Positions 1-10,887 are shown, counted from the first letter of the stretch. The stretch: 64,000 bases of DNA from Bradyrhizobium sp. ORS 375 (GCF_000239775.1 NZ_CAFI01000455.1:1-64000), one strand, 5' to 3'. The notes: generated by a model from the sequence alone, not told the origin. Made by a program: numbers and translations.

Positions 1-52
1 GGGAGAGGTACAGCGCCGCCGCCCAGGCGAAAACAGCGCCATCATCTCCGCC

Positions 53-208
53 GTCGTTCCGGGGCGCGCGCAGCGCGAGCCCGGAACCCATACCCACAGG
101 ACGTGGTGTGGGGCACGCCGGTCATGGGCATCTCGCCTAACACATTGTCCTGTGGTTATGGATTCCGGGCTCATTCGCGCTTGCGCGCGAATGAGCCCGG
201 AATGACGG
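53..208. repeat. Dispersed inverted repeat, family A copy 1
   Basis: Two arms in opposite orientation (53-92 and 151-208) share the core TTCCGGGCTC / GAGCCCGGAA with flanking GTCRTTCC and GGAATGAC ends. The right arm has its own stem built from GCTCATTCGCGC and GCGCGAATGAGC. The same core recurs at 26687, 37935 and 63365, always outside genes. The first 312 bases otherwise hold no gene I can support. Confidence 0.8.
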
Positions 209-312
209 AGCAAACCAACCACGGGCACGGGTCGAGGCCACTCACATCGACCCTAGCCCCCCAATCAGAAATCGGGTGGAGTGCCCTGCCCGGCCGTCCT
301 ACATCCGGACTC

Positions 313-1212
313 ATGATGACCCTCGCCATTCACGATTCCGCCCTGGCCAAGCCGGGCCCGCAACAATCCGCCGCGCTGCGCGACTACGACGCGGTGCGCC
401 GCGCGATCGCGTTCATCTCCGAGCATTGGCGCCGGCAGCCGACCATCGAGGACATGGCCGAGGCGGCCAGCCTGACGCCGGACGAGCTGCACCATCTGTT
501 CCGGCGCTGGGCCGGGCTGACGCCAAAGGCGTTCATGCAGGCGCTGACGCTCGACCACGCCAAGGGCCTGCTGAAGGGCTCGGCCAGCGTGCTCGACGCC
601 GCGCTCGACTCCGGCCTGTCGGGCCCCGGCCGCCTGCACGACCTGTTCGTCACCCACGAGGCGATGTCGCCCGGCGAATGGAAGACCGGCGGCGCCGGCA
701 CCACCTTGCGCTACGGCTTCCACCCCTGCCCGTTCGGCATGGCGCTGGTGATGGCCACCCCGCGCGGCCTTGCCGGCCTCGCCTTCGCCGACCCCGGCGA
801 GGAGGCCTCCGCACTCGCCGACATGAAGAGCCGCTGGCCCCGCGCCGACTATGTCGAAGACGTCCCCGGCACCGCCGGCCTCGCGCAGCGCATCTTCGAC
901 AAGGCGCTGTGGCGCCCCGACCAGCCGCTGCGCGTCGTCCTGATCGGCACCGATTTCGAGGTCCGCGTCTGGGAAGCCCTGCTCAAGATCCCGATGGGCC
1001 GCGCCGTCTGCTACTCGGACATCGCAACCCGGCTGGAGTCGCCAAAGGCCTCGCGCGCAGTGGGCGCGGCGGTGGGCAAGAACCCGATCTCGTTCGTGGT
1101 GCCGTGCCATCGCGCGCTGGGGAAGACCGGCGCGCTCACGGGCTATCACTGGGGGCTGACGCGCAAGCAGGCGATGATCGGGTGGGAGGCTGGGCAGGTG
1201 GGGATGGGGTAG
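313..1212 (+). CDS. AraC-type helix-turn-helix / methylated-DNA-protein cysteine methyltransferase fusion (Ada-like, no Zn domain)
   Basis: This 299-residue protein joins an AraC-type DNA-binding region (about residues 25-125) to an O6-alkylguanine-DNA alkyltransferase domain (about 130-295). The active-site motif PCHR is present with the acceptor at Cys265, followed by the usual GALTGYHWG segment. Members of this family remove alkyl groups from guanine O6 by irreversible self-methylation. The N-terminal Cys4 zinc domain that repairs phosphotriesters in E. coli Ada is absent, so if the protein regulates genes the signal must differ. The frame is open from 103, but the stretch before 313 is repeat DNA, so I start at ATG 313. 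It ends 64 bases before the convergent low-GC gene. Confidence 0.85.
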   Translation: MMTLAIHDSALAKPGPQQSAALRDYDAVRRAIAFISEHWRRQPTIEDMAEAASLTPDELHHLFRRWAGLTPKAFMQALTLDHAKGLLKGSASVLDAALDSGLSGPGRLHDLFVTHEAMSPGEWKTGGAGTTLRYGFHPCPFGMALVMATPRGLAGLAFADPGEEASALADMKSRWPRADYVEDVPGTAGLAQRIFDKALWRPDQPLRVVLIGTDFEVRVWEALLKIPMGRAVCYSDIATRLESPKASRAVGAAVGKNPISFVVPCHRALGKTGALTGYHWGLTRKQAMIGWEAGQVGMG

Positions 1213-1276
1213 TTGGGCCTTCATGCCCAAAAGCAGGGCACGGCCCCAGTGAAAATTTTGACGTCAGTAGCGCAAG

Positions 1277-2041
1277 CTAACTGAAAAGGTCGGGTTGCGT
1301 CACCTCGTCCAGCCGGATCACGCCTAGCAGCTGCCAAGTCTGAGGTCTCTTGGCTTGGTTTCCGAGCGCGAACACCATACCCTTTCGCGGATAGTCGTCG
1401 TCGTATACGGCTCGCATGCGGCTTAGTGTACCAGCTTCACCGTACTCGGCACACCAGCGCCAAAACATTGCATGGGTTTCCCAGTCGCCGTTTTGGTAAT
1501 TGTGTCGGCCGTCATCGTCATCAAACTCAAATCGAAAATCGAACGGCGATGGCTGTAGTTCAGCCAGTTCCTTGTCGAATATCGATGTTTGACGGGCGGC
1601 AAGTTTAAAAGCTGCACGCTCCTCGGCGAGATCAGCCGCAGATTTTCTTTTCGCAACGAACTTCGTGTTTCGAGGACGAATGAGAGTTAGCGTTCTGCCA
1701 AGCGCCATCGCCTCCTTGGCAGAGCCGGTGATGAGTGGCGACAGCAATCGCGTCCGCTCATCTGGCGGCAAATGGCCGTCGATGGTGATACTATCTTCGT
1801 AGACGTGACAGCTCTCGCATCGCTTGTCCCGTGTAGGAGGTCGATAGGAGAACTTCACCCAGTCCCAGCGAGAGAAGCTGCTGTCTCCCTGCAGGTGTCG
1901 AAAGCGTACGGGAAATAGCCGCTTCCATTGCCCCTCGACGGTCACGCCAGCGCAGCAGACCGTTTCCCCGTAGGTTCTACTGGGCTGCGGCAGCGCCTTG
2001 ACCAGAACGACTGCTCGGGAGCTTCGAGGCGTTACGGACAT
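1277..2041 (-). CDS. Cys-containing protein of unknown function, partner of the DUF488 gene
   Basis: I do not recognise this 254-residue protein. It has a Cys pair at 29-30 and a CESC (CxxC) motif at 75-78, which could bind metal. An acidic run (EFDDDDG) lies in the C-terminal half, which is also rich in aromatics. The ATG at 2041 lies inside the upstream DUF488 gene and gives a 65-base overlap; the frame stays open to 2107 from a non-ATG start. Base composition is lower in GC than the surroundings: one 60-base row inside it (1621-1680) counts to 52% GC against 73% for 541-600. Tight overlap and shared composition suggest the two genes arrived and act together. Confidence 0.7.
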   Translation of the reverse strand: MSVTPRSSRAVVLVKALPQPSRTYGETVCCAGVTVEGQWKRLFPVRFRHLQGDSSFSRWDWVKFSYRPPTRDKRCESCHVYEDSITIDGHLPPDERTRLLSPLITGSAKEAMALGRTLTLIRPRNTKFVAKRKSAADLAEERAAFKLAARQTSIFDKELAELQPSPFDFRFEFDDDDGRHNYQNGDWETHAMFWRWCAEYGEAGTLSRMRAVYDDDYPRKGMVFALGNQAKRPQTWQLLGVIRLDEVTQPDLFS

Positions 2042-2489
2042 AGCGATCAGGTTCATCACCAAAGAGGTGAAACATAGTGACCTGAGTCGGTAGTGCGTTT
2101 GCAACAATCAACCTATGGCATCCACCAGGATCCCGTTCAAAGCACATAAGGCAGGTGGCCTGCTCGCTGACCAAATTGGCCAACTCTTGAAGACTCTGCT
2201 GCGGCGCACTCTGAGCTAGGTGCCTGCTGTAGATCTCGCGGAATTGCGCCAAGTGGCCCGCTCTCGCAGCATCACGCCCAGGCTTTGGGTCGCCGAGCGG
2301 TGCGAGGTGAATGTAACGAATGCCTTCTTGCTCGAGCCGGTCGCGGAGCTTCGTCTTCGAGAATCCCTTCTTCCGGGAGATCGGAACTGCGCGGACATCG
2401 GCCAGAACCTGAACCTTAACGCTTTTCAATGTGGCTACGAACCGGTCGATATCGGTGCCCTCGTACCCAATGGTGTACAGCGTCGTCAT
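1977..2489 (-). CDS. DUF488 family protein
   Basis: This 170-residue protein matches the DUF488 pattern: YTIGYEG at residues 5-11, DVRAVP at 31-36, and a cysteine cluster with C113, C116 and C124-H125-R126 (CxxC then GGCHR). The biochemical role of the family is not established. The frame is open to 2609, but the family N-terminus begins at ATG 2489, so that start is preferred. Its 3' end overlaps the unknown Cys-containing gene by 65 bases in another frame. The pair sits alone between an Ada-like gene and housekeeping genes, and its lower GC suggests acquisition by transfer. Confidence 0.8.
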   Translation of the reverse strand: MTTLYTIGYEGTDIDRFVATLKSVKVQVLADVRAVPISRKKGFSKTKLRDRLEQEGIRYIHLAPLGDPKPGRDAARAGHLAQFREIYSRHLAQSAPQQSLQELANLVSEQATCLMCFERDPGGCHRLIVANALPTQVTMFHLFGDEPDRYVRNASKLPSSRSGQGAAAAQ

Positions 2490-2948
2490 CTTCCTATCAC
2501 CCGCGTTCCGGCGTCGATCTTGGTTTAGTAAAAGTAAACGCCCCCTTACTCTGCTCGATGACCAGATGCAAAATTCGCTTCTGAGCACAGTCTCAGTGCC
2601 GTTCGCCACCTTCGCGGCGCAGCCAAGCCGCTAGAAACACCAGACCAGAGGCTGCTTCTTATATTTGTAAGTTTATTGCGTTTTATACGAATATATGATT
2701 TGATGCGCTATCCCGCCTCAACGAGAGGGGCGTCGCGCGCGATCGTCACGACACGCGAGGTGGGGAGGCGATGGCCGCGGTCTGCCGCAGCGTGTCCTGA
2801 TGGGCGCGCCGACGAACGGTGGGACCGTGGACGTGAAGTCGCAGCGTCCTGACACCCCGATGCTGGTGTCCCGCGCAATGCGCAAGCATTGTCGCGCATG
2901 GTGGCCAACAAGCCCGGCGCACCAGGGAGACTGCGTATGAAGACCATC
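2490..2948. other. Intergenic region with AT-rich stretch upstream of the DUF488 gene pair
   Basis: Bases 2658-2705 are strongly AT-rich, unlike almost anything else in the window. The stretch is the natural place for the leftward promoter of the DUF488 pair, though I cannot fix -35 and -10 boxes. From about 2706 the sequence returns to high GC and leads into the nested-hairpin repeat. I see no supportable gene here. Confidence 0.5.
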
Positions 2949-3054
2949 GCGCAGGGAATGCCGGTTGTTCTCGGCTGAACCTGTGGTGACTGCCGCCTGC
3001 TTTTTATTCTGCAGGCGGGCCATGGGTGCGGCCAGCATCCGGCATTCCCTGCGC
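2949..3054. repeat. Large nested inverted repeat, family G (possible structured RNA or mobile repeat)
   Basis: The outer arms are perfect 16-mers: GCGCAGGGAATGCCGG at 2949-2964 and its reverse complement at 3039-3054. Inside, CCGCCTGC (2993-3000) faces GCAGGCGG (3011-3018) across a T-rich 10-base loop. The layout is two stacked stems separated by about 28 and 20 bases. From memory, very similar sequence occurs in other Bradyrhizobium chromosomes, and the repeated unit may begin near 2855. That is recall and not tested. Nothing here looks coding. Confidence 0.75.
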
Positions 3055-3248
3055 CCTCTCGATTTGTCGGAGGGACATGGTGCGAGCACGACTCGGGCGA
3101 ATGCGCCGCGAGGTCGTTGAGCCGTGGGCGGGGCTGTTTGAGATGTGAATTGGGGAGATGATCCGCGTGGCCGGGTACGCGGGACGTGTCGTGTCCGTGC
3201 CTGCGGACAACGTCGCCTCAATGGCGGTGGTCGTTGGGTCACTCAGGC

Positions 3249-3337
3249 CGTCATGGCCGGGCTTGACCCGGCCATCCAGCTTCTTGGAAAGAGTCTCGCG
3301 AAGGGAATGGATGCCCGGGTCAAGCCCGGGCATGACG
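3249..3337. repeat. Dispersed inverted repeat, family B copy 1
   Basis: The left arm reads GTCATGGCCGGGCTTGACCC and the right arm is close to its reverse complement, ending GGGCATGAC. About 40 bases separate the arms. Related copies lie at 16473-16599 and 44547-44630, with a half copy at 38131-38150. Confidence 0.8.
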
Positions 3338-3407
3338 AGTCAACTAATGAGTTGGGTCGCTTGGGTGACGTTGCTGATGAGGCACTGCCCGTGGGGCTGC
3401 CCCTCAC

Positions 3408-3441
3408 CCCAGCCCTCTCCCCGTAAGAACGGGGCGAGGGG
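3408..3441. repeat. Short hairpin repeat, family F copy 1
   Basis: The sequence pairs CTCTCCCCGT with ACGGGGCGAGGG across a short loop. The same CTCTCCCCG / CGGGGAGAG hairpin recurs at 63620 and 63762. It lies downstream of gpmA and could end that transcript, but no T run follows. Confidence 0.65.
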
Positions 3442-3539
3442 GCGCACCGGCGCTGCGGCTGAGAGTGGGGCTTCAACTCACAAAGGCGCCATAACTCACA
3501 AAGGCGCTGTCAACTGCGGGCTGGTCGCGCGTGCGACGA

Positions 3540-4163
3540 CTAGCCCGCCAGATCCAGCTTCGACTCCACGGTCGAATCCGCCTTCAGGCGGTAGATGATC
3601 GGCACGCCGGTGGCGAGCTCGCGCTTCAAAATGCCTTCTGGCGTCAGCTTCTCCAGCACCATGATCAGCGCGCGGAGCGAGTTGCCGTGGGCGGCGACCA
3701 AAGTGCGCTGGCCGTTGAGGACGCCGGGGAGGATCTCCTGGACGTAGTAGGGCAGCGCGCGGGCCAGCGTATCCTTGAGGCTTTCGCCGCCGGGCGGGGG
3801 GACGTCGTAGGAGCGGCGCCAGACGTGGACCTGCTCCTCGCCCCATTTGGCGCGGGCGTCGTCCTTGTTGAGGCCGGAGAGGTCGCCATAGTCGCGCTCG
3901 TTGAGCGCGAGGTTTTTCGAGGTCGGCAGGCCGGGCTGGCCGAGCTCGTCGAGGATCAGCTTCAGGGTGTGCTGGGCGCGCGTCAGCTCGGAGGTGAAGG
4001 CGACATCGAACGACAGGCCATGCGCCTTCAGCTTGCGGCCGGCGTCCTTGGCTTCGCTGACGCCCTGCTCGGTGAGGTCAGGATCCTTCCAGCCGGTGAA
4101 CAGGTTCTTCAGGTTCCACTCGCTCTGGCCGTGGCGCACCAGCACCAGGAGACGTTCGCTCAT
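3540..4163 (-). CDS. gpmA: 2,3-bisphosphoglycerate-dependent phosphoglycerate mutase
   Basis: This cytoplasmic enzyme interconverts 3- and 2-phosphoglycerate in glycolysis and gluconeogenesis. The histidine phosphatase signature [10 protein letters not shown] starts the protein, with phospho-acceptor His11. The second catalytic histidine sits in [10 protein letters not shown]. At 207 residues it has the size of the short alphaproteobacterial form. ATG 4163 removes five non-conserved residues from the open frame. It lies 24 bases after dapB on the same strand, so the two are probably co-transcribed. Confidence 0.93.
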   Translation of the reverse strand: MSERLLVLVRHGQSEWNLKNLFTGWKDPDLTEQGVSEAKDAGRKLKAHGLSFDVAFTSELTRAQHTLKLILDELGQPGLPTSKNLALNERDYGDLSGLNKDDARAKWGEEQVHVWRRSYDVPPPGGESLKDTLARALPYYVQEILPGVLNGQRTLVAAHGNSLRALIMVLEKLTPEGILKRELATGVPIIYRLKADSTVESKLDLAG

Positions 4164-4187
4164 TTCTATGAGATCCACTTGGTTTGA

Positions 4188-5006
4188 TTAGAACAGGTCC
4201 TTGAGGCCGAGCACGTCGTCCATCGTGTAGTAGCCCGGCGGCTTGCCATGCGCCCACAGCGCCGCCTTCAGCGCGCCATGGGCGAAGATCATGCGGTCCT
4301 CGGCCTGATGCGACAGCACGAGGCGCTCGGACGGACCGGCGAAGATGACGCTGTGATCGCCGGCCGCGGTGCCGCCGCGCAGCGAGGCGAATCCGATGTC
4401 GCCGGAGCGGCGCGCCCCGGTGATGCCGTCGCGGCCGCGCGCGGAGTGATCCTCCAGCGAGATGCCGCGGCCTTCGGCGGCGGCGCGGCCCAGCATCAAG
4501 GCGGTGCCCGAGGGCGCGTCGACCTTGTGCTTGTGATGCATCTCGAGGATCTCGATGTCGAAATTCGCGTCGAGCGACTTCGCCACCTGCTTGACCAGCG
4601 CCGACAGCAGGTTGACGCCGAGGCTCATATTGCCGGACTGCACGACGATGGCGCGCTTGGTGACGCTCTTGATGACCGCGTCGTCGGACGCCGACAGGCC
4701 GGTGGTGCCGATGATGTGCGCGATGCCGCGCTCGGCGGCGATGGCGACATTGGCGATGGTCGCCGCCGGCACCGTGAAATCGAGGATGCCGTCGGCCTCG
4801 GCCGACATCGCCCAGAGATCGGCCGACAGCTTGATATTGTTGGCGGGCAGGCCGGCGAGCAGGCCGGAATCCTTGCCGATCAGCTCGGAGCCCGGCGCCT
4901 CCAGCGCGCCGGCAAGCGTCGCGCCGTCGCTGTCGGCGATGGCCCGCACCAGCGCCCGGCCCATGCGGCCGCCGGCTCCTGCAACGATCAAGCGCATCTT
5001 CGACAT
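4188..5006 (-). CDS. dapB: 4-hydroxy-tetrahydrodipicolinate reductase
   Basis: The enzyme makes tetrahydrodipicolinate in the lysine/diaminopimelate pathway using NAD(P)H. The Rossmann motif GAGGRMG lies at residues 10-16. The family signature [15 protein letters not shown] spans 155-169, including the catalytic HH pair and the substrate-binding lysine. The length of 272 residues is normal. The frame is open to 5222, but ATG 5006 is preceded by GGAGGAACGCG and matches the family N-terminus. The upstream neighbour is a small DUF1330 gene 82 bases away. Confidence 0.95.
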   Translation of the reverse strand: MSKMRLIVAGAGGRMGRALVRAIADSDGATLAGALEAPGSELIGKDSGLLAGLPANNIKLSADLWAMSAEADGILDFTVPAATIANVAIAAERGIAHIIGTTGLSASDDAVIKSVTKRAIVVQSGNMSLGVNLLSALVKQVAKSLDANFDIEILEMHHKHKVDAPSGTALMLGRAAAEGRGISLEDHSARGRDGITGARRSGDIGFASLRGGTAAGDHSVIFAGPSERLVLSHQAEDRMIFAHGALKAALWAHGKPPGYYTMDDVLGLKDLF

Positions 5007-5088
5007 CTCGCGTTCCTCCGCCCCGTCAGGGGCTATAGCCGGGGCCGATGGCGGCGGCAACCGAGGCGGCCGCGCAGCCGGGCTGCGC

Positions 5089-5391
5089 TCAGGGCTGCGG
5101 GCCGTCATAGCCCTCGATGATGACCAGGTCGCCTTCCGAGTGCGGCGAGCGCATCGCGACCAGGCGCTGGTATTCCGGGGAATTGTAGCAGGCGAGCGCG
5201 GTCTCGTAGTCCTTGAACTCAATCACGACGTTGCGCGAGCGCGAGGTGCCTTCGCGGGTCTCGTACTTGCCGCCGCGGACCAGGAATTTGGCGCCGAACT
5301 GATGGAACACCGCGCCGTTCTGCGCGACGTACTCCTTGTAGCCGTCCATGTTGTGCACGTCGATCCGCGCGATCCAATAGGCCTTGGCCAT
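5089..5391 (-). CDS. DUF1330 family small protein
   Basis: This 100-residue protein matches DUF1330, a dimeric ferredoxin-like alpha/beta-barrel family: [11 protein letters not shown] at the start, [19 protein letters not shown] in the middle. Function is unknown; it is soluble with no signal peptide. Two in-frame ATGs exist at 5400 and 5391. AAGGAGGAG abuts the first and is well spaced from the second, so 5391 is preferred. It follows pyrF by 32 bases and probably shares its transcript. Confidence 0.85.
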   Translation of the reverse strand: MAKAYWIARIDVHNMDGYKEYVAQNGAVFHQFGAKFLVRGGKYETREGTSRSRNVVIEFKDYETALACYNSPEYQRLVAMRSPHSEGDLVIIEGYDGPQP

Positions 5392-5423
5392 CCCTGTCAT
5401 CTCCTCCTTGTCGGGCGTCTGGT

Positions 5424-6155
5424 TTAAGTCCGGTTGGTCTTGCCGACCAGCGCGACGGCGCTGGCAATGTCGGCGACGATGCTCTCGGCCGCCGCAGCCG
5501 GATCCGCGGCGCTGGTGACGGGACGGCCGACGACGAGACGGTCGGCGCCGCCGGCGATCGCCAGCGCCGGCGTCATGATGCGCTTCTGGTCGCCAACGTC
5601 CGAGCCCGCCGGGCGGATCCCGGGGGTGACGAGCTGCATGTCAGGGCCGACCAGCGGGCGCACCAGCGCCGTCTCCTCGGGCGACAGGATCAGGCCGTGG
5701 ATGCCGATGTCGCGGGCCTGCACGGCGCGGTGAGCGACGAGCTCCTTGACGGTCATGGCGTAGCCGGCGGCGGCGAGGTCGGCATCGTCGTAGGAGGTCA
5801 TCACCGTGACGGCGAGCAGCTCGAGGGGGGAGCCGGCGGCGCCGACGAGCGCGGCTTTCATGCTCTGCGAGAAGCCGTGCACGGTGAGGAAGCGGGCGCC
5901 GAGCCTGGCGATCTGGCGCGTGGCGCGTTCGACGGTGTTCGGGATGTCGTGCAGCTTGAGGTCCATGAAGACGTGCTTGCCGGACGCCGCGAGGCGCTCG
6001 GCGAGGCCGAGGCCGCCGGCATAGGTCAGCTCCATGCCGATCTTGTAGAACGTCACGCTGTCGCCGAGCTTAGCGATCATCGCCTCGGCGTCAGCGACAC
6101 TCGGCAGGTCGAGGGCGACGATCAGGCGGTCGCGGGGAGCAATCTCGGTCGGCAT
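5424..6155 (-). CDS. pyrF: Orotidine 5'-phosphate decarboxylase
   Basis: The enzyme converts OMP to UMP, the last step of de novo pyrimidine synthesis. The signature [11 protein letters not shown] lies at residues 65-75 with the proton-donor lysine at 67. The phosphate-binding TPGIRP motif and a C-terminal VVGRP follow. Its 243 residues match the bacterial subfamily. The ATG at 6155 lies six bases after the stop of the upstream FMN reductase gene, so the two are probably in one operon. Confidence 0.95.
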   Translation of the reverse strand: MPTEIAPRDRLIVALDLPSVADAEAMIAKLGDSVTFYKIGMELTYAGGLGLAERLAASGKHVFMDLKLHDIPNTVERATRQIARLGARFLTVHGFSQSMKAALVGAAGSPLELLAVTVMTSYDDADLAAAGYAMTVKELVAHRAVQARDIGIHGLILSPEETALVRPLVGPDMQLVTPGIRPAGSDVGDQKRIMTPALAIAGGADRLVVGRPVTSAADPAAAAESIVADIASAVALVGKTNRT

Positions 6156-6161
6156 GTCACC

Positions 6162-6740
6162 TCACGTCGTCTGTTGGACAGTTTCAATCAGCTGCTGCAC
6201 CAGCGCATCGAGCGCGGCCATGTCGGCCGGCAGTTTCAGCCGGTCCATGTCGTTGTACGCCTTGTCGGCAAAGGCAAGCGCGACCTGGCTCGGGATCACC
6301 ATGGCGTTGCACGCGGTCAGCATCAGCCGCAGCGCCGCCAGCACGCGGACGCCGCCGAAGCGGTTCTCGGACGCGGCGGCGATCGCGAACGGCCTGTTGC
6401 GGAAAACCGCACCGCGGCCCTCCGGCGGCTCGTCGACGCGCGACAGCCAGGCGATGGCGTTGCTGACGAGCGGCGGCACCGAGGCGTTGTATTCCGGCGT
6501 GACCAGCAGCACGCCATGATGGGCCGCGATCATGCGCTTGAGATTGAGAGCTTGCGGCGGCACGCCCGAGGAGGTCTCGACATCGGCCTCATAGAGCGGC
6601 AACGGAAAGTCGGCGAGCGAGATGCGGGTCACATCCACGCCGGCCTGCACGAACTGATAGGCGGCGGCGGCGGCGAGCCGGACATTGTGCGAGCCGGCCC
6701 GGGTCGAGCCGGGGATGATCAGGATCTTGAGCGCGGACAT
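6162..6740 (-). CDS. NADPH-dependent FMN reductase family protein
   Basis: This 192-residue flavodoxin-fold protein has the phosphate-loop GSTRAGSHN (11-19) and the PEYNASVP motif typical of the FMN_red family (chromate or quinone reductases such as ChrR/YieF). The likely role is cytosolic two-electron reduction of quinones or other electrophiles with FMN bound. The physiological substrate cannot be told. It is followed six bases later by pyrF on the same strand. Confidence 0.85.
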   Translation of the reverse strand: MSALKILIIPGSTRAGSHNVRLAAAAAYQFVQAGVDVTRISLADFPLPLYEADVETSSGVPPQALNLKRMIAAHHGVLLVTPEYNASVPPLVSNAIAWLSRVDEPPEGRGAVFRNRPFAIAAASENRFGGVRVLAALRLMLTACNAMVIPSQVALAFADKAYNDMDRLKLPADMAALDALVQQLIETVQQTT

Positions 6741-6785
6741 CGGGCGGACGGGTGTCTGACCCGCCGCGCAAACCGCGGCTGCCGG

Positions 6786-7388
6786 TCAGGGCTTGCGATA
6801 CACCCAGACGCGGGCCGGCGGAAGGTTCATCCAGATCCGCTCGGATGCCTCGGTCTTGACGCCGGGCAGCGATTTCGGAATCGGAGGCACGACGGAATAG
6901 GTGAACTGCACGAACGGTGCGTTCGGCGCCATCGCGGCGAAGGCGTCGCGCACCAGCTTCATGCGGGTCAGCATCGGCTTGGTGACCAGCGGCAGGCCGG
7001 AGACCACGGCCGAGGCTGGCGCGCCAAGCACGTTCCACAGCGTGTCGCGCAGCCGGTAGGCGTCGCCCTGCACCACCTTGGCCTGCGGGTAGCGGTCGCG
7101 CAGCAGCGCACAGAAGCTTGGATTGTATTCGACGAGGACGAGCCGCTTCTGATCGACGCCATGCTCGACCAGCGCCGCGGTGATCGCGCCGGTGCCGGGC
7201 CCGAGCTCGATCACCGGACCGGTGCCATGAGGATCGACATACTGCGCCATGGTGCGGGCCAGCAGCCGTCCCGACGGCATCACGGCGCCCATATGCAGCG
7301 GCTTCTCGATCCATGAGCGGAGGAAGCGCACCTCGTCGTCCAGACGAAGAGGCTTTTTCGACGCACGCACGGACGTTTGCAGGGGCAT
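6786..7388 (-). CDS. SAM-dependent methyltransferase, PmtA-like
   Basis: This 200-residue class I methyltransferase has motif I as ELGPGTGAIT (61-70) and LVEYNP as motif II. The N-terminal segment FLRSWIEKPLHMGAVMPSG resembles rhizobial phosphatidylethanolamine N-methyltransferase PmtA and also rRNA-adenine dimethylase-like proteins. PmtA makes phosphatidylcholine in rhizobia. I infer a phospholipid methyltransferase but cannot confirm the substrate. ATG 7388 is preferred over an in-frame GTG at 7415. It ends 45 bases before the FMN reductase gene. Confidence 0.7.
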   Translation of the reverse strand: MPLQTSVRASKKPLRLDDEVRFLRSWIEKPLHMGAVMPSGRLLARTMAQYVDPHGTGPVIELGPGTGAITAALVEHGVDQKRLVLVEYNPSFCALLRDRYPQAKVVQGDAYRLRDTLWNVLGAPASAVVSGLPLVTKPMLTRMKLVRDAFAAMAPNAPFVQFTYSVVPPIPKSLPGVKTEASERIWMNLPPARVWVYRKP

Positions 7389-7614
7389 CTCAGTACCAGA
7401 CGGGACCGTTTTCACGGCGATGTCAGAAAAGAGTCACAAAGACGTATAGGTCGCAGGCGGGGCGGTCAAGCCGAACCGTAACTCACGATTAAGGCTGCCG
7501 GGTCCGTCGTCCTACAGATGAATGTGATAATTTTTTGCATGTGCGGAGCAGCAAAATCGCGGCATCCGCACAACCGAAGATCGCCCGGCCAGGATGGCCG
7601 AGCGCGCGCGTCGC

Positions 7615-8745
7615 TCAGCTCGCGGCCTTGCCGAAGAAGTCCTTGACCTTGGTGAAGAAGCCGGCGGCCTCCGGCTGGGTCGCGCCGGACGACAGCTTCT
7701 CGAACTCGGCGAGCAGCTCCTGCTGCTTCTTCGTCAGGTTCTGCGGCGTCTCGACCACGACCTGGACGTACATATCGCCGGTCTGGCGCGAGCGCAGCAC
7801 CGGCATGCCCTTGGCGGCGATGCGGAAGCGGCGGCCGGACTGGGTGCCGGCGGGGATCTTCACCTTGGTCTTGCCGTTGTCGATCGTCGGCACCTCGAAC
7901 TCGCCGCCGAGCGCCGCCGTCACCATCGAGATCGGCACGCGGCAATGCAGGTCTGCGCCGTCGCGCTGGAAGAACTCGTGGGCGGTCAGCGACAGGAAGA
8001 TGTAGAGGTCGCCCGGCGGACCGCCGCGCAGGCCGGCCTCGCCCTCACCCGCGAGGCGAATGCGGGTGCCGTCCTCGACACCCTGCGGGATGTTGACCGA
8101 CAAGGTGCGGTCACGCGTGACCCGGCCGGAGCCGGAGCACGACGGGCAGGGATCCTCGATCATCTGGCCGCGGCCGTGGCAGCCGGGGCAGGTGCGCTCC
8201 AGCGTGAAGAAGCCCTGCGCCTGGCGGACGCGGCCGGCGCCGCCGCACATCGCGCAGGTCTTCGGCTTGGTGCCGGCCTTGGCCCCGGTGCCGGAGCAGG
8301 GCTCGCAGGTCACCGAGACCGGGATCTCGATCTGCGCGGTCTTGCCGAGGAAGGCTTCCTCGAGCGTGATTTCCATGTTGTAGCGCAAATCGGCGCCGCG
8401 CTCGCGGCCGGTGCCGCCGCGCCGCTGCCCGGCCATGCCGAACAGATCCTCGAAGATGTCGGAGAAGGACGAGGCGAAGCCGGCGCCGAAGCCGTGCGGC
8501 CCGCCGCCCGCGCCCTGCTCGAACGCGGCATGGCCATAGCGGTCATAGGCGGCGCGCTTGTCGGCGTCGCGCAGCACCTCATAGGCCTCGTTGATTTCCT
8601 TGAACTTGACCTCGCTGGAGGCGTCGCCCGGATTCTTGTCCGGGTGCCACTTCATGGCCAGCTTGCGGAACGCCGTCTTCAGCTTGCCCTCGTCGGCGTC
8701 GCGCTCGACTTCCAGGGTCTCGTAGTAGCAGCGCTTGGTGGACAT
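7615..8745 (-). CDS. dnaJ: Chaperone protein DnaJ
   Basis: DnaJ is the Hsp40 co-chaperone that delivers clients to DnaK and stimulates its ATPase. The J domain occupies the first 70 residues with HPD at 34-36. A Gly/Phe linker follows, then a zinc region with four CxxCxGxG repeats, and the two-barrel C-terminal domain. Length is 376 residues. The open frame begins one codon earlier with TTG, but ATG 8745 is the natural start. It lies 141 bases after dnaK, with a perfect inverted repeat between them. Confidence 0.96.
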   Translation of the reverse strand: MSTKRCYYETLEVERDADEGKLKTAFRKLAMKWHPDKNPGDASSEVKFKEINEAYEVLRDADKRAAYDRYGHAAFEQGAGGGPHGFGAGFASSFSDIFEDLFGMAGQRRGGTGRERGADLRYNMEITLEEAFLGKTAQIEIPVSVTCEPCSGTGAKAGTKPKTCAMCGGAGRVRQAQGFFTLERTCPGCHGRGQMIEDPCPSCSGSGRVTRDRTLSVNIPQGVEDGTRIRLAGEGEAGLRGGPPGDLYIFLSLTAHEFFQRDGADLHCRVPISMVTAALGGEFEVPTIDNGKTKVKIPAGTQSGRRFRIAAKGMPVLRSRQTGDMYVQVVVETPQNLTKKQQELLAEFEKLSSGATQPEAAGFFTKVKDFFGKAAS

Positions 8746-8813
8746 CAATCAAACCCGCCCGAACATCGTCAGACCTCAACGGCTCGCGCGCGCCGCGCGC
8801 CAGTTCAATGAAA

Positions 8814-8864
8814 ATGACCCCCATCCAACGAGACGCCAGCAGCGCTCTTTGGCATGGGGGTCAT
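8814..8864. repeat. Perfect inverted repeat between dnaK and dnaJ
   Basis: ATGACCCCCAT at 8814-8824 is exactly complementary to ATGGGGGTCAT at 8854-8864, with 29 bases between. A hairpin here in the dnaK-dnaJ transcript could protect the dnaK message or reduce read-through into dnaJ. No T run follows on the minus strand. Confidence 0.7.
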
Positions 8865-8886
8865 GGCTATCAGCCTCTACCGTCGT

Positions 8887-10782
<1,896 letters not shown>

Positions 10783-10887
10783 GGTCTCATATCCTTCTTT
10801 TTGCGGCAGGTTGGGTGGGGCCCTGACGGCGCCCCCATCCAAAACCCCCTCAGATCAAATGCTCGCGATATTGCGACGATGAGCGTC

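Noticed and set aside
3158-3598. Open frames at 2718-3598 that cover the repeat-rich gap
   Set aside because: They run through inverted repeats in every frame, have no domain and no ribosome binding site. They are repeat DNA.
3531-4187. Long open frames opposite gpmA, dapB, pyrF, dnaK, parB, hslU, hisF and other genes
   Set aside because: These are antisense shadows in high-GC codon patterns. They have biased Arg/Ala/Gly/His composition and no recognisable domains, while the opposite strand carries clear family signatures.
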